Shown here: positions 55,744-63,669 of the stretch, in pieces
How positions within the stretch are numbered: the first letter of the stretch is position 1
How the letters are laid out: each line of letters begins with the position of its first letter
Assembly: GCF_003353055.1 (NCBI RefSeq)
Contig: NZ_QKWJ01000004.1
Location: 1 to 64,000 of the forward strand
Source: Cupriavidus lacunae
GTDB lineage: Bacteria > Pseudomonadota > Gammaproteobacteria > Burkholderiales > Burkholderiaceae
Length of the DNA stretch: 64,000 bases
Reading direction: 5' to 3'
Translations under genes and position numbers: made by a program
Notes under the pieces: generated by a model
What the model saw: the letters and a program-made list of their open reading frames with translations, nothing else
What the model was told of the DNA's origin: nothing
Database searches by the model: none

Positions 55744-57468
55744 TCAGTTAAGCAGCAAATCAAGCCCGTACTTGATCGGGACCGCGAACGTCACGCGTTC
55801 GTCTCCGCTCGAGCGAGAATAGGTAAACAGCCCGATTACCTTGCCGTCGCGGTCGAACACGGGGCCCCCGCTATTGCCATGGCCTGTCGCGGTCACCGTC
55901 AGCTGATAGACATCTCCCAGGTCATCGAAAGTCTGGACATTCTTTTCAGCCTTGACCGTGTCGCCGACCTTCGCAATGATGCCATCGGTCACGGTGGGCT
56001 GAGGAATCAGTTCAACGAGATTGGTGATATTGCCGCCTTCGCTGGATTGAACGATGGCGTGCTTCTCCTCGGATATGCCCGGATAGCCGAGAACTGTCAC
56101 CCGCTCGCCCACGCGCGGTCGTGAGCCCACCGATGCAAGGTTGATCGTGGGTAATTTGCGCGTCGCATCAATCTTGATTTCCGCCACATCCGCTTCGGCC
56201 GAACCCTTGACCAGACGCGCCTCGATGCTGTCCCGCGTATCGGGGAAGCGTACCGACAAGCTTTCATTGCGTCCCTCGAGAACGGCCATGGATACGGTTC
56301 CGAGTCCCATGCCGCCTGGTGCCGCGAAGTTCGGCCTGACCAGCTTCACCGGGTGGTCGAAGTCCCAGCCTTTGAGATGCCGGTAGGCCTTTGGGTTGAT
56401 GCGCGCCATGCTGACTTCGCCCTGGCCGCTCGTCGAGATGCGAATCAATATGCCGCCATTCGAGTCGAAATCCATCCAACCCGGCACCTTCCATCCTTGC
56501 GCGACGTGCTTGTTCGTCAGAATGAAGCCCTGGTCCTTGACCACGAAGCCGCTGCCACGTCCACCTACCTCGATCGGAATGCCGCGATGATCATCGTCGT
56601 CAGTCGTCAGCCAGCGCTGGACCGGATTGTTGTCGATCTGGAGAAAGCAGGGGAGGCGCAGGTTCTCGACAATGCAAATGCGCTGATAAACAGGCCGACC
56701 CGTATTCTTGTCCACGATGTGCCAGCGTGCCTCCACGACGACCGTTGCCGCGCCGAATTCTGCGACGATTGCCTCAGGGCTCTTGCCAAACAGAATCCCA
56801 AAGTGCGCGAATGCGCCGACGACGATGGCTGCGAGCGCGGCTGCAGCACCAGCGCCGATGATCAGCCTGCGCCCGGTGGAGCGCCGTTCCTGGTTCATCA
56901 TCCGCAGCACCGTCTCCTTGCCGACGCGATCATCCGCGGCCGGAACCGGCGCCGGGCGGACAGCGTCCGCCGGCGGCTGGCCCACCCGGACTTCCTGCAT
57001 TCCCCCCTCGTGCGCCCTGGCCTGCGCTGTCGCCGCGACGGCAGAGGGTGCTGCAGCCGCGGGATGTCCCGCGCGCGTTTCCACTAACACTTTTGCGTTC
57101 AGGCGTGTCGGTGCAGGAGCGGAAACGGAAACGGGCCGAGGTTCCAGATCGAATGCCAGGCGCGGTCCGCCTTCGCCCAGTTCGATCGTGTCACCGGGTT
57201 GCAGTGGCGTTTCATCCTTGACCGGCCGGCCGTTAAGGAATGTGCCGTTGCTGCTGCCCAGGTCGACCAGCGTGTAGCGCGCCGGATCGTCTTGCCTGAT
57301 CTGAATGGCGGCGTGGTGGCGGCTCACCAGATCGTCGCGTTGCGGGTCAAAGATGATGGTGGCGGTCGGATCGCGGCCCAGGATCAGTTTGTCGAACCGG
57401 TCCACCTCGAACTGCTCGATTTGATGGGCCTTCGAGCCAGATAGATGCGTGACGATAATGCGTGTCAT
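55744..57468 (-). CDS. FHA-domain, membrane-anchored trypsin-like protease
   Basis: 574 residues in three parts. FHA domain (about 20-105): GRDP at 31-34, SRHHA at 49-53, SSNGTFLNG at 72-80, which binds phosphothreonine in the cytoplasm. A linker and one membrane segment (about 202-225) follow. The S1-type protease domain (about 300-574) has His321 (TNKHVAQG), Asp in ADVAEIKID and Ser in GHGNSGGPVFD. Cys265 and Cys274 may form a disulfide. It couples phospho-recognition inside to proteolysis outside. First gene of the six-gene operon. Confidence 0.85.
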   Translation of the reverse strand: MTRIIVTHLSGSKAHQIEQFEVDRFDKLILGRDPTATIIFDPQRDDLVSRHHAAIQIRQDDPARYTLVDLGSSNGTFLNGRPVKDETPLQPGDTIELGEGGPRLAFDLEPRPVSVSAPAPTRLNAKVLVETRAGHPAAAAPSAVAATAQARAHEGGMQEVRVGQPPADAVRPAPVPAADDRVGKETVLRMMNQERRSTGRRLIIGAGAAAALAAIVVGAFAHFGILFGKSPEAIVAEFGAATVVVEARWHIVDKNTGRPVYQRICIVENLRLPCFLQIDNNPVQRWLTTDDDDHRGIPIEVGGRGSGFVVKDQGFILTNKHVAQGWKVPGWMDFDSNGGILIRISTSGQGEVSMARINPKAYRHLKGWDFDHPVKLVRPNFAAPGGMGLGTVSMAVLEGRNESLSVRFPDTRDSIEARLVKGSAEADVAEIKIDATRKLPTINLASVGSRPRVGERVTVLGYPGISEEKHAIVQSSEGGNITNLVELIPQPTVTDGIIAKVGDTVKAEKNVQTFDDLGDVYQLTVTATGHGNSGGPVFDRDGKVIGLFTYSRSSGDERVTFAVPIKYGLDLLLN

Positions 57469-57915
57469 CCCGGTCTCCCTGATGGTTGCCGGGTAGCTTT
57501 TCTGAAGCCATCGATATCGCAGGACTTGTCGGGCCCGATGCTGCCTCTGGTTATTTTTGTCTTATGTGCAGGCATGGGAACGATCCTCTGTTCAGCCGCC
57601 AAGACTTTGATGCCGGATTGTGCGCGCACCGGCATGGCATGACGTGACAAAGCCTCGCCTCGTCCCATCGCAATGGAACGCGGGCGTAATACGGACAAAC
57701 GCGAGGACCGCCAACGCATGCGCGCCCCTGAACGGTGCCGGCACTGATAGCACTGCCGGCAGCCTCTCCCCGGGCACTCGAAATGCGCTTTTTCGGCGCT
57801 AGAAGTGACTCTAAAGTGGTTCTTCTCGAAAGAGTATAGGTAATGCGGAATAGGTTCGCAAAAGTGCGAACTACCCCGGATAACCGCCGTTCACGAGGTG
57901 CAATGGAAGACTCTC
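57469..57915. other. Gene-free stretch before the FHA operon
   Basis: It holds the promoter and dyad at 57833-57871, then about 360 bases of untranslated sequence before the FHA start. Two short - strand frames are open here but have no ribosome-binding site. It may be a long leader. Confidence 0.5.
57833..57871 (-). promoter_or_regulatory. Promoter with overlapping dyad, FHA operon
   Basis: On the - strand: -35 TTGCGA (57856-57861), 17-base spacer, -10 TATACT (57833-57838). A dyad GTTCGC (57854-57859)/GCGAAC (57866-57871) covers the -35. Its position between the LpxL gene and the FHA operon points to control of the latter. Confidence 0.55.
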
Positions 57916-58794
57916 TTAGTACACCGACGGCATCCCCTCCGGCCGGTTCTTGAAGCGCCGGTGGATCCAGTAGTACTGCTCCGGCATGGTGGCAATCTGG
58001 GTTTCAAGGAAGGCGTTCATGCGGCGCGAGTCTTCCTCGACGCTGCCGGAGGGAAAGCCTTCCAGCGGGTCGAATATGCGCAGCCGGTAGCCGCGGTAGT
58101 CGGGCAGCACCTCGGTGGTGAAGGGCACCACGCGCGCGCCGGTCAGGCTGGCCAGGCGCGAGGCCGAGGTCAGCGTGCAGGCCGGCACGCCAAAGAACGG
58201 TACGAACACCGAGTCGGCGGTGCCGAAATCCATGTCCGCCGCCAGCATGACCGGGCAGCCGGCGCGCAGGGAGCGCACCACCTGCTTGCCGCTGCCGTGG
58301 CGCGGGATCATCTCGGCACCGAAACGCCCGCGCTGCGTGCGCGAGATTTCTTCCAGCAGCCGGCTCGACATCTTGGTGTACAGCGAGGCCACCGGGTGGC
58401 GCATCGAGTAGAACATGCAGCCGGCCTCGATGCCGACGAAATGGAAGCCCATGAAGATGGTCGGATGCTCCGCGCACGAGGCCAGGTCAATGCGCGAATC
58501 CAGTTCAACCAGCTTGCCCAGGCGCTCGGCGTTGCCGAACCACTGCACGCCGCGCTCCAGGTAGCTGCGCAGGACATGGCCGAAGTGGTTCCGCGCCAGC
58601 TGCTCGCGCGCGTCCGGGTCCATTTCCGGGAAGCACAGGGCCAGGTTGGTATGGACGATGCGCCGGCGGCGGCTGGGGATGCGGTACAGCAGCTTGCCAA
58701 GGGCGTCGCCCAGCCGGGCGGTCAGGCCGTACGGGAATGCGGCGAAGAGCTTGAAGACTGCGATGGTCAGTGCAGTCTGGAGCCGGTGGGTCAT
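57916..58794 (-). CDS. Lipid A acyltransferase (LpxL/HtrB family)
   Basis: 292 residues from ATG 58794; the frame is open further upstream but Pro-rich and unlikely. LPLAT fold: one membrane anchor near the N-terminus, FGHVLRSYLERGVQW, IFMGFHFVGIEAG (the HX4-5 region; the usual HxxxxD is HFVGIE), QVVRSLRAGCPVMLAADMDFGTAD and IHRRFKNRPEG. It should add a secondary acyl chain to lipid A or a related lipid. Unlinked from other lipid A genes. Confidence 0.85.
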   Translation of the reverse strand: MTHRLQTALTIAVFKLFAAFPYGLTARLGDALGKLLYRIPSRRRRIVHTNLALCFPEMDPDAREQLARNHFGHVLRSYLERGVQWFGNAERLGKLVELDSRIDLASCAEHPTIFMGFHFVGIEAGCMFYSMRHPVASLYTKMSSRLLEEISRTQRGRFGAEMIPRHGSGKQVVRSLRAGCPVMLAADMDFGTADSVFVPFFGVPACTLTSASRLASLTGARVVPFTTEVLPDYRGYRLRIFDPLEGFPSGSVEEDSRRMNAFLETQIATMPEQYYWIHRRFKNRPEGMPSVY

Positions 58795-59278
58795 GAAGAT
58801 CCTGGAGGGCGGCAGCGGCGGTCGGGGTGGCGGCCCCGGGGCTGGCGGCTGCGCGGCAATGATTTGGCGCCACGGGTTGGTGGCGGACGGGATGCACGCG
58901 TAAGTCGGGAAGAGCGAGGGCCGGCCCCCGGCATATGCCTGGCGCCTGGCGCGGCACGGTGTGCGCGTCGGGGCTGACAAAGCCGGGCGGGACGCAAGAC
59001 CCCCATCCCCGGCGCGGCCTAGGGGACGTTGGGGGGTGGCTTGGGTGCGCTATGCGTCGCTGCGCGGGCTTTCGCTGAGGGCGCACTGTAGCACGATGCC
59101 AAGGGTTCAAGGCCGACAGTTACTACCCGTAGCACACCGGAGGCGGGCACAGGATAGGCATAACGATTCGTGGCGAATCGCTATATCCACAGGCGGCCTC
59201 GCCACGCCTGCGATAATGTGCGAGCTATTAATCGGCCAGTCTTCGATTGAAAACCAGAAAACAGGCGGCAAAAGCGAG
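58795..59278. other. Gene-free stretch of about 480 bases
   Basis: Upstream of the LpxL gene. Its left half is very GC-rich, the right half more AT-rich with a perfect dyad at 59164-59180. No convincing gene. Promoters for the LpxL gene probably lie here. Confidence 0.5.
59164..59180. promoter_or_regulatory. Perfect dyad upstream of the LpxL gene
   Basis: CGATTCG (59164-59170) and CGAATCG (59174-59180) around TGG. Short, perfect and isolated. A possible operator or hairpin about 370 bases before the LpxL start. Confidence 0.5.
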
Positions 59279-59665
59279 TCAGGTTTTCTTTAGCTCCCCG
59301 AGATAATAATTGACCTCCGCCAGCAGCGCGGTGTGGAATTCAGCCGGCAGGACGTGGTCATCGGTCAGCGACAGCAAGTGGTCGATGCGCTGGCAGAAGC
59401 GACGCTGCGCGCTGGCGCGCTCGGCGGGCGGCAGGGCCACGACCAGCGAATAAAGCAGCTCGCGTATCACCAGCAGCCGGGCGCCATACTGGATCATGGC
59501 GTCGCCCTGCGTCTTGAGATTGTGGGCAATCTGTTCCGGCATGCCCTTGGCGTTGGCGTTGGCGTTGGCGGCGGGCGGCGCTGGCTGCGGCTCGCCGCGG
59601 TCCTGGCCACTGGTTTCGGGCGCGGTTGTGCCCAGCATCTTGCCGAGCATATGGATTCTGAACAT
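59279..59665 (-). CDS. Small unknown protein encoded next to flhC
   Basis: 128 residues from ATG 59665, with GGAG eight bases upstream; in-frame ATGs at 59716 and 59755 are alternatives. Sequence: MFRIHMLGKMLG, a linker with an ANANANA run, then a helical part (ERASAQRRFCQRIDHLLSLTDDHV, LLAEVNYYLGELKKT). It is not FlhD-like. Family not recognised. It follows the FlhC gene on the same strand and may be cotranscribed with it. Confidence 0.6.
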   Translation of the reverse strand: MFRIHMLGKMLGTTAPETSGQDRGEPQPAPPAANANANAKGMPEQIAHNLKTQGDAMIQYGARLLVIRELLYSLVVALPPAERASAQRRFCQRIDHLLSLTDDHVLPAEFHTALLAEVNYYLGELKKT

Positions 59666-59773
59666 GGGCGAGGCTCCGGGAGTGCCGGGGGCGGGGTTGT
59701 CGGATGTATCCATCATGGAAGCGTGTGGGTGGCCGGACTGTGCGCCAGCAGACAATGGGGGGTCATGGGCCGG

Positions 59774-60388
59774 TCATCCGGTCATTACCCGGGGGGGTGC
59801 GGGCTTGCGGCCCTTGCCCGCGCGCGCCGGCCGCAGGCATAGCCCGCAGACGTAGCGGTGGCGCGCATCGTGGGCGCGCACGACGTAGTCGCCGCGGCAG
59901 CAGTGGCAGCACGCCAGTTGCAGCATGCCGCGTTCATAGAAGCGAGCCAGCATCCAGGCACGGGTAAAGCTCAGCTGCGCTGCCTCGCCCGTGACGCACA
60001 TGTGCTCGCGGTACATGCGGAAGCTGGACAGGGTCGCGCGGATGCCGTCCAGGCTGCCGGCGCGGGTCATGAAGCGGTAAGCGCCGAGCAGCATCGAGGC
60101 ATGGGCGTTGGGGCGCCAGGTCACGAACCAGTCGGTCGAGAACGGCAGCATGCCCTTGGGGGGCGACACGCCGCACAGTTCCTTGTACAGCCGGACCAGG
60201 CGCACGCGTGGAAGCGATACCTCGGATTCCAGCACCTGCAGGCGTGCGCCCATGCCGATCATCTCGATCGCCAGGCGGGTCTGCTCCATGTCCTGCAGCA
60301 CGCTCTTGCCGGGTGGCGTGAGCAGGGGGCGGGATGCCGTCGCCGGCTTGCCGGGCATGAGGGGGCCGGCGATAGTTTGTGCGTCCAT
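59774..60388 (-). CDS. flhC: FlhC-family transcriptional activator (orphan)
   Basis: 204 residues from ATG 60388, with AGGAGG five bases upstream. The FlhC core is visible: LPRVRLVRLYKELCGVSPPKGMLPFSTDWF and PNAHASMLLGAYRFM. The zinc site has Cys in LACCHCCRG and VCGLCLRP. FlhC normally works as FlhD4C2 to switch on flagellar genes. No flhD or other motility gene is visible here, so this is an orphan copy that may use a distant FlhD or serve another role. The first ~30 residues are an extra Pro/Ala-rich extension. Confidence 0.85.
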   Translation of the reverse strand: MDAQTIAGPLMPGKPATASRPLLTPPGKSVLQDMEQTRLAIEMIGMGARLQVLESEVSLPRVRLVRLYKELCGVSPPKGMLPFSTDWFVTWRPNAHASMLLGAYRFMTRAGSLDGIRATLSSFRMYREHMCVTGEAAQLSFTRAWMLARFYERGMLQLACCHCCRGDYVVRAHDARHRYVCGLCLRPARAGKGRKPAPPRVMTG

Positions 60389-60405
60389 GGTCTCCTCCTG
60401 GGATA

Positions 60406-60468
60406 TATCGGAGACGGGACGCGGGCCGATACCAGTCAGCAACTGGTTTGTCCGACATGTCTCCGATA
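60406..60468. promoter_or_regulatory. Nested dyads before flhC
   Basis: Outer 10-bp arms TATCGGAGAC (60406-60415) and GTCTCCGATA (60459-60468), 43 bases apart. Between them is a second dyad, ACCAGT (60431-60436)/ACTGGT (60442-60447) with a 5-bp spacer. They start 18 bases before the flhC start and fit a regulatory site or a looped leader. Confidence 0.6.
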
Positions 60469-60678
60469 ATCATGACCCGCGTATCACAGCGCGTGGCGCT
60501 GTTTATCGCGGGCCTGGGGCTCAGGTTCTTCGTAGTCGAGGAGGATTTTTGGATCGATCAGGGGGTTATAACCATGACCTGTGTCAATGATCGGATTTCC
60601 ACGTTCGTTGGCCACGCATATTGGTGCCACTTATCGGCGACGACTGCCTGGGCCTGATTGGAACTGACAGGGCCTGAT

Positions 60679-60722
60679 GCTTCTCCTGCATTGCACAGTC
60701 CATGCCTGGCTGTAGGAGAAGC
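60679..60722. other. Long hairpin before the DUF2188-like gene
   Basis: 9-bp arms GCTTCTCCT (60679-60687) and AGGAGAAGC (60714-60722) with a 26-base loop. It lies about 85 bases upstream of the small gene at 60807. No T-run follows. The right arm contains AGGAG, but no start codon follows closely. Confidence 0.5.
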
Positions 60723-60806
60723 GCCCGCACGCTATCGGACGGACGCCGATTTAACGGTTTTACCGATGCGCTACGCTGCAAGAACACCCACGACACGGAG
60801 TGACCC

Positions 60807-61010
60807 ATGGCTGCGAACTTCCTGATCAGACAGACGGCGCAAGGCTGGGAACTGACGGTCGAAAGCGCCCGCAAGGGCCTGGTTCATTGCGACGATCGCG
60901 ACGTCGCCGTCAACATCGGCTTGGCCGCGGCCAAGCGGCGCGGCGTTGTGCTGATCGTGCAGGAAGAAACGGACGACGGCCCGCGCGGTCTCACCCCCCT
61001 GGCCGCCTGA
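60807..61010 (+). CDS. Small DUF2188-like protein
   Basis: 67 residues. Start ATG 60807, with GGAG eight bases upstream. Pattern: IRQTAQGWELTVESARKGLVHCDDRDVAVNIGLAAAKRRGVVLIVQEETDDGP, similar in layout to DUF2188-type proteins (short beta strands and one helix). Function unknown. It converges on the flavodoxin-like gene. Confidence 0.65.
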   Translation: MAANFLIRQTAQGWELTVESARKGLVHCDDRDVAVNIGLAAAKRRGVVLIVQEETDDGPRGLTPLAA

Positions 61011-61037
61011 TCCCTGGCAGTGACCAGTGCCGGGGCA

Positions 61038-61529
61038 TCAGAACACCCCCAGCCCCAACCCGGCCGCCAGCCCCTCCCCAAGCTCCGCGCAACGCGCCAG
61101 GTCAGGCGCTTCGATCTGCTTGGGCGCGAGGATCCGCTCCGGCGTCTGCGCGTGCGTGCAGACGATCAGCCCGGGCGCTATGCAATTGAGCCGCCAGCCA
61201 GTCGCGATGCGGTCGATCTGGCGCAGCGCGTTTTGGCCATCGCTGCCGGCGCAGATCATGGCGGCGTAGGGGCGGCCGTTGATGCGGTCCAGCGAGGCGT
61301 AATAGCAGCGGTCGAAGAAGTCCTTCATCATCCCTGCCATGGCGGCCAGGTTCTCCGGCGTGGCGAAGAGATAGCCGTCGGCGGCAAGGACATCATCGGG
61401 GCCGGCTTCGGCGGCGGTCTTGAGCACGACCGTGACACCGGGCTGCTGGCGGGCCGCGTCGGCGGCGGCCTCAGCCATCTGCCGGGTGCCTCCGGTCATG
61501 GTGTGATAAACGATCAGCAGCGTTTTCAT
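61038..61529 (-). CDS. Flavodoxin-like/NAD(P)H-dependent oxidoreductase
   Basis: 163 residues from ATG 61529. The FMN phosphate loop is in IVYHTMTGGTRQMAEAAADAA (residues 7-27); then DGYLFATPENLAAMAGMMKDFFDRCYY and AAMICAGSDGQNALRQIDRIA. Flavodoxin/WrbA-type fold. Redox partner unknown. Monocistronic here. Confidence 0.87.
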   Translation of the reverse strand: MKTLLIVYHTMTGGTRQMAEAAADAARQQPGVTVVLKTAAEAGPDDVLAADGYLFATPENLAAMAGMMKDFFDRCYYASLDRINGRPYAAMICAGSDGQNALRQIDRIATGWRLNCIAPGLIVCTHAQTPERILAPKQIEAPDLARCAELGEGLAAGLGLGVF

Positions 61530-61605
61530 GCTTGCGTGGGGGCGGTGTGGCCGTGCGCCGTACGTTGCTGACTGTATCACGCGGCTTCTGGCTGGGTGGC
61601 GCAGC

Positions 61606-62628
61606 TCAGTCGAGCGTCACCCCGGTATCCGCCGTCAGCTTCAGCACCACCGGCAAGTAAGCCTTGTAAGCCGCCTCCGCCTGTGCCGGTGTGTTCCCGA
61701 GCGGCTCAGCGCCCATGTCCACGATGCGCCGCTGCATGTCGGCGCTGGCGACCAGGCTGGCGGTTTCGCGGCCCAGGCGGTCGATGATGTCCTGCGGCGT
61801 TTTCGCGGGCGCCATCAGCGTGATCGGGCCGGTCAGCCGGAACGGTTCGTCGGCGTAGCCGGCTTCGTTGAAGGTCGGCACGTCGGGCAGGCCCTGCGCG
61901 CGGCGGGTGCCGGTGACGGCGAGGGGGCGCAGCTTGCCGGTGGCGAAGTGTTGCCTGAGCGCCGTCACCGAGCCCACCGTCACGTTGACCTGGCCGGCCA
62001 GCAAGTCAGTCACCATCGGCCCTTCGCCGCGATAGGGGACGTGCAGCATGTCTGCCTGGTATTGCCTGGCGAAGTAGGTCTGGATGGTATGCGGCTGTGT
62101 GCCCGGGCCCCAGGAACCCATGCGCATCTTGCCGGGCGATGCCTTGGCGTAGGCCAGCAGTTCGGCAACGGTCCTGGCCGGTACGTTGCTGTTGACGGCC
62201 AGCACGGTGCGCGCGGTGGCGATGTCGGAGATCGGCCGCAGGTCGGTGCGCGGGTCGTACGGCAGCTTCCTGTATAGCGCCAGGTTGGACGTGATCGGGC
62301 CGGGAATGGTCATCAGCAGCGTATAGCCGTCCGGGGCCGACTTGGCGACGTAGTCCGTGCCGATGATGCCGCCGGCGCCACCCTTGTTCTCCACCACCAC
62401 GGTCTTGCCGAGCTGGCGCGATAGGCCGTCGCCGATGGCGCGCGCCAGCGTGTCGGTCAGGCCGCCCGGCGGATAGGCGACGATCAGGTGGACGGGTTTG
62501 GCCGGGTAGGCGCCCTGTGCGGCAGCCGGGACGGGCGCAACGGCGAGGGCCGCTACGGCGAGCAGGGGCAGCGTGGCTTGCAGCAGCGTGCCGCGCAGCC
62601 GGTGCAGAAGGGGGGCAGCGGTCATCAT
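61606..62628 (-). CDS. Bug-family (TTT-type) periplasmic substrate-binding protein
   Basis: 340 residues. Signal peptide (LLQATLPLLAVAALAVAPVPAAAQG), then AKPVHLIVAYPPGGLTDTLARAI, APDGYTLLMTIPGP, MGSWGPGTQPHTIQTYF, HVPYRGEGP. AAGGAG is about 11 bases before the first ATG; the next codon is also ATG. Third gene of an apparent unit with another Bug gene and the DUF1214 gene. Confidence 0.88.
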   Translation of the reverse strand: MMTAAPLLHRLRGTLLQATLPLLAVAALAVAPVPAAAQGAYPAKPVHLIVAYPPGGLTDTLARAIGDGLSRQLGKTVVVENKGGAGGIIGTDYVAKSAPDGYTLLMTIPGPITSNLALYRKLPYDPRTDLRPISDIATARTVLAVNSNVPARTVAELLAYAKASPGKMRMGSWGPGTQPHTIQTYFARQYQADMLHVPYRGEGPMVTDLLAGQVNVTVGSVTALRQHFATGKLRPLAVTGTRRAQGLPDVPTFNEAGYADEPFRLTGPITLMAPAKTPQDIIDRLGRETASLVASADMQRRIVDMGAEPLGNTPAQAEAAYKAYLPVVLKLTADTGVTLD

Positions 62629-62688
62629 GATGGCGTTGTCTCCTTGGGATGGAATGTCACGTGTTGCCGTACGTCGAAGGGGGATGTC

Positions 62689-63669
62689 TCACTCCAGCCT
62701 GATGCCGCGCGCCTTGATCAGCTTGCCCCATTTGCCGATCTCCTGGTCGATGAAGGCGGAAAAGGCGCTGCCCGGCTCGGGGTGCGGCTCAAGGCCCAGC
62801 CCCAGCAGCTTCTGCCGGATGTCGGCGTCGGCCAGCACGGCGGAGGCCTCGCGGTTCAACCGCTCGGCGACCGCGGGCGGCGTGCCGGCCGGCGCGACCA
62901 GGCCGAACCAGCCGTAGCCGACCATGCCCGGGTAACCCTGTTCGGCAAAGGTGGGCGCATCCGGATAGACCGGCGAACGCTGTTCCGAGGCCACTGCCAG
63001 CACGCGCAGCTTGCCGGCCTTGATAAAGGGCAGCGCCGAGGTGATGGCGGTCAGGGTGGCGTCCGCGCGGCCGGCCAGCAGCTCGGTATAGGCGGTGGCG
63101 TCGCCGCGGTAGTGCACGTTCAGCAGCTTGAACTTGCCGACCTGCCCGAACAGTTCGGCGCTCAGGTGCGGGCCGGACCCCGCGCCCGGCGATGCCAGCG
63201 TCACGCCCTCCGGCTTGTCCCGGGCCATGCGCACGAAGTCGGCCACGGTGCGCGCCGGCGAACTGGCATTGACGATCAGGAAGACCGGGCCCAGCACGCG
63301 CGGCCCGACCGGCACGAAGTCCTTGTGGACGTCGTAGCGCTGCGCGATGCCTGCCGCGGTATTGATGGCGAACGGCGCGGCCGCCCACAGCAGGGTGTAG
63401 CCGTCCGGCGCGGCATGGGCCACCTGTTCGGTGGCCAGGCGCGTGCCGGCGCCGGGTTTGTTTTCGACCACCACCTGCTGCCCGAGCTTGTGGCCCAGCG
63501 CCTCGGCAAGGATGCGTGCAGAGATGTCGTTGGAGCCGCCCGCGCCGTAGGGCGACACCAGCTTGACCGGCCGCGACGGGTACGTTTGCGCCTGCGCATG
63601 GCTGGCCAGGCACAGCATCGCCAGGCCGGCCGTCAGCAAGGCCCGGGCGAAAACCGAGGTCCGATTCAT
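62689..63669 (-). CDS. Bug-family (TTT-type) periplasmic substrate-binding protein
   Basis: 326 residues. Signal peptide (LLTAGLAMLCLASHAQAQ), then SRPVKLVSPYGAGGSNDISARIL, APDGYTLLWAAAP, LASPGAGSGPHLSAELF, NVHYRGDAT. It overlaps the DUF1214 gene by ATGA, so the two are translationally coupled. The second Bug gene follows by 60 bases. Confidence 0.9.
   Translation of the reverse strand: MNRTSVFARALLTAGLAMLCLASHAQAQTYPSRPVKLVSPYGAGGSNDISARILAEALGHKLGQQVVVENKPGAGTRLATEQVAHAAPDGYTLLWAAAPFAINTAAGIAQRYDVHKDFVPVGPRVLGPVFLIVNASSPARTVADFVRMARDKPEGVTLASPGAGSGPHLSAELFGQVGKFKLLNVHYRGDATAYTELLAGRADATLTAITSALPFIKAGKLRVLAVASEQRSPVYPDAPTFAEQGYPGMVGYGWFGLVAPAGTPPAVAERLNREASAVLADADIRQKLLGLGLEPHPEPGSAFSAFIDQEIGKWGKLIKARGIRLE

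Larger units (their letters stand above)
60389..60806. other. Gene-free stretch of about 420 bases
   Basis: Between the divergent FlhC and DUF2188-like genes. It contains nested dyads (60406-60468), a small palindrome GGTTATAACC (60564-60573) and a long hairpin (60679-60722). A frame of about 61 codons from ATG 60472 (+) is open, but I cannot support it. Confidence 0.5.

Noticed and set aside
51098..57468. Type VI secretion locus
   Set aside because: FHA, PP2C and kinase genes are present but no TssA-M, Hcp, VgrG or ClpV-like gene lies nearby.
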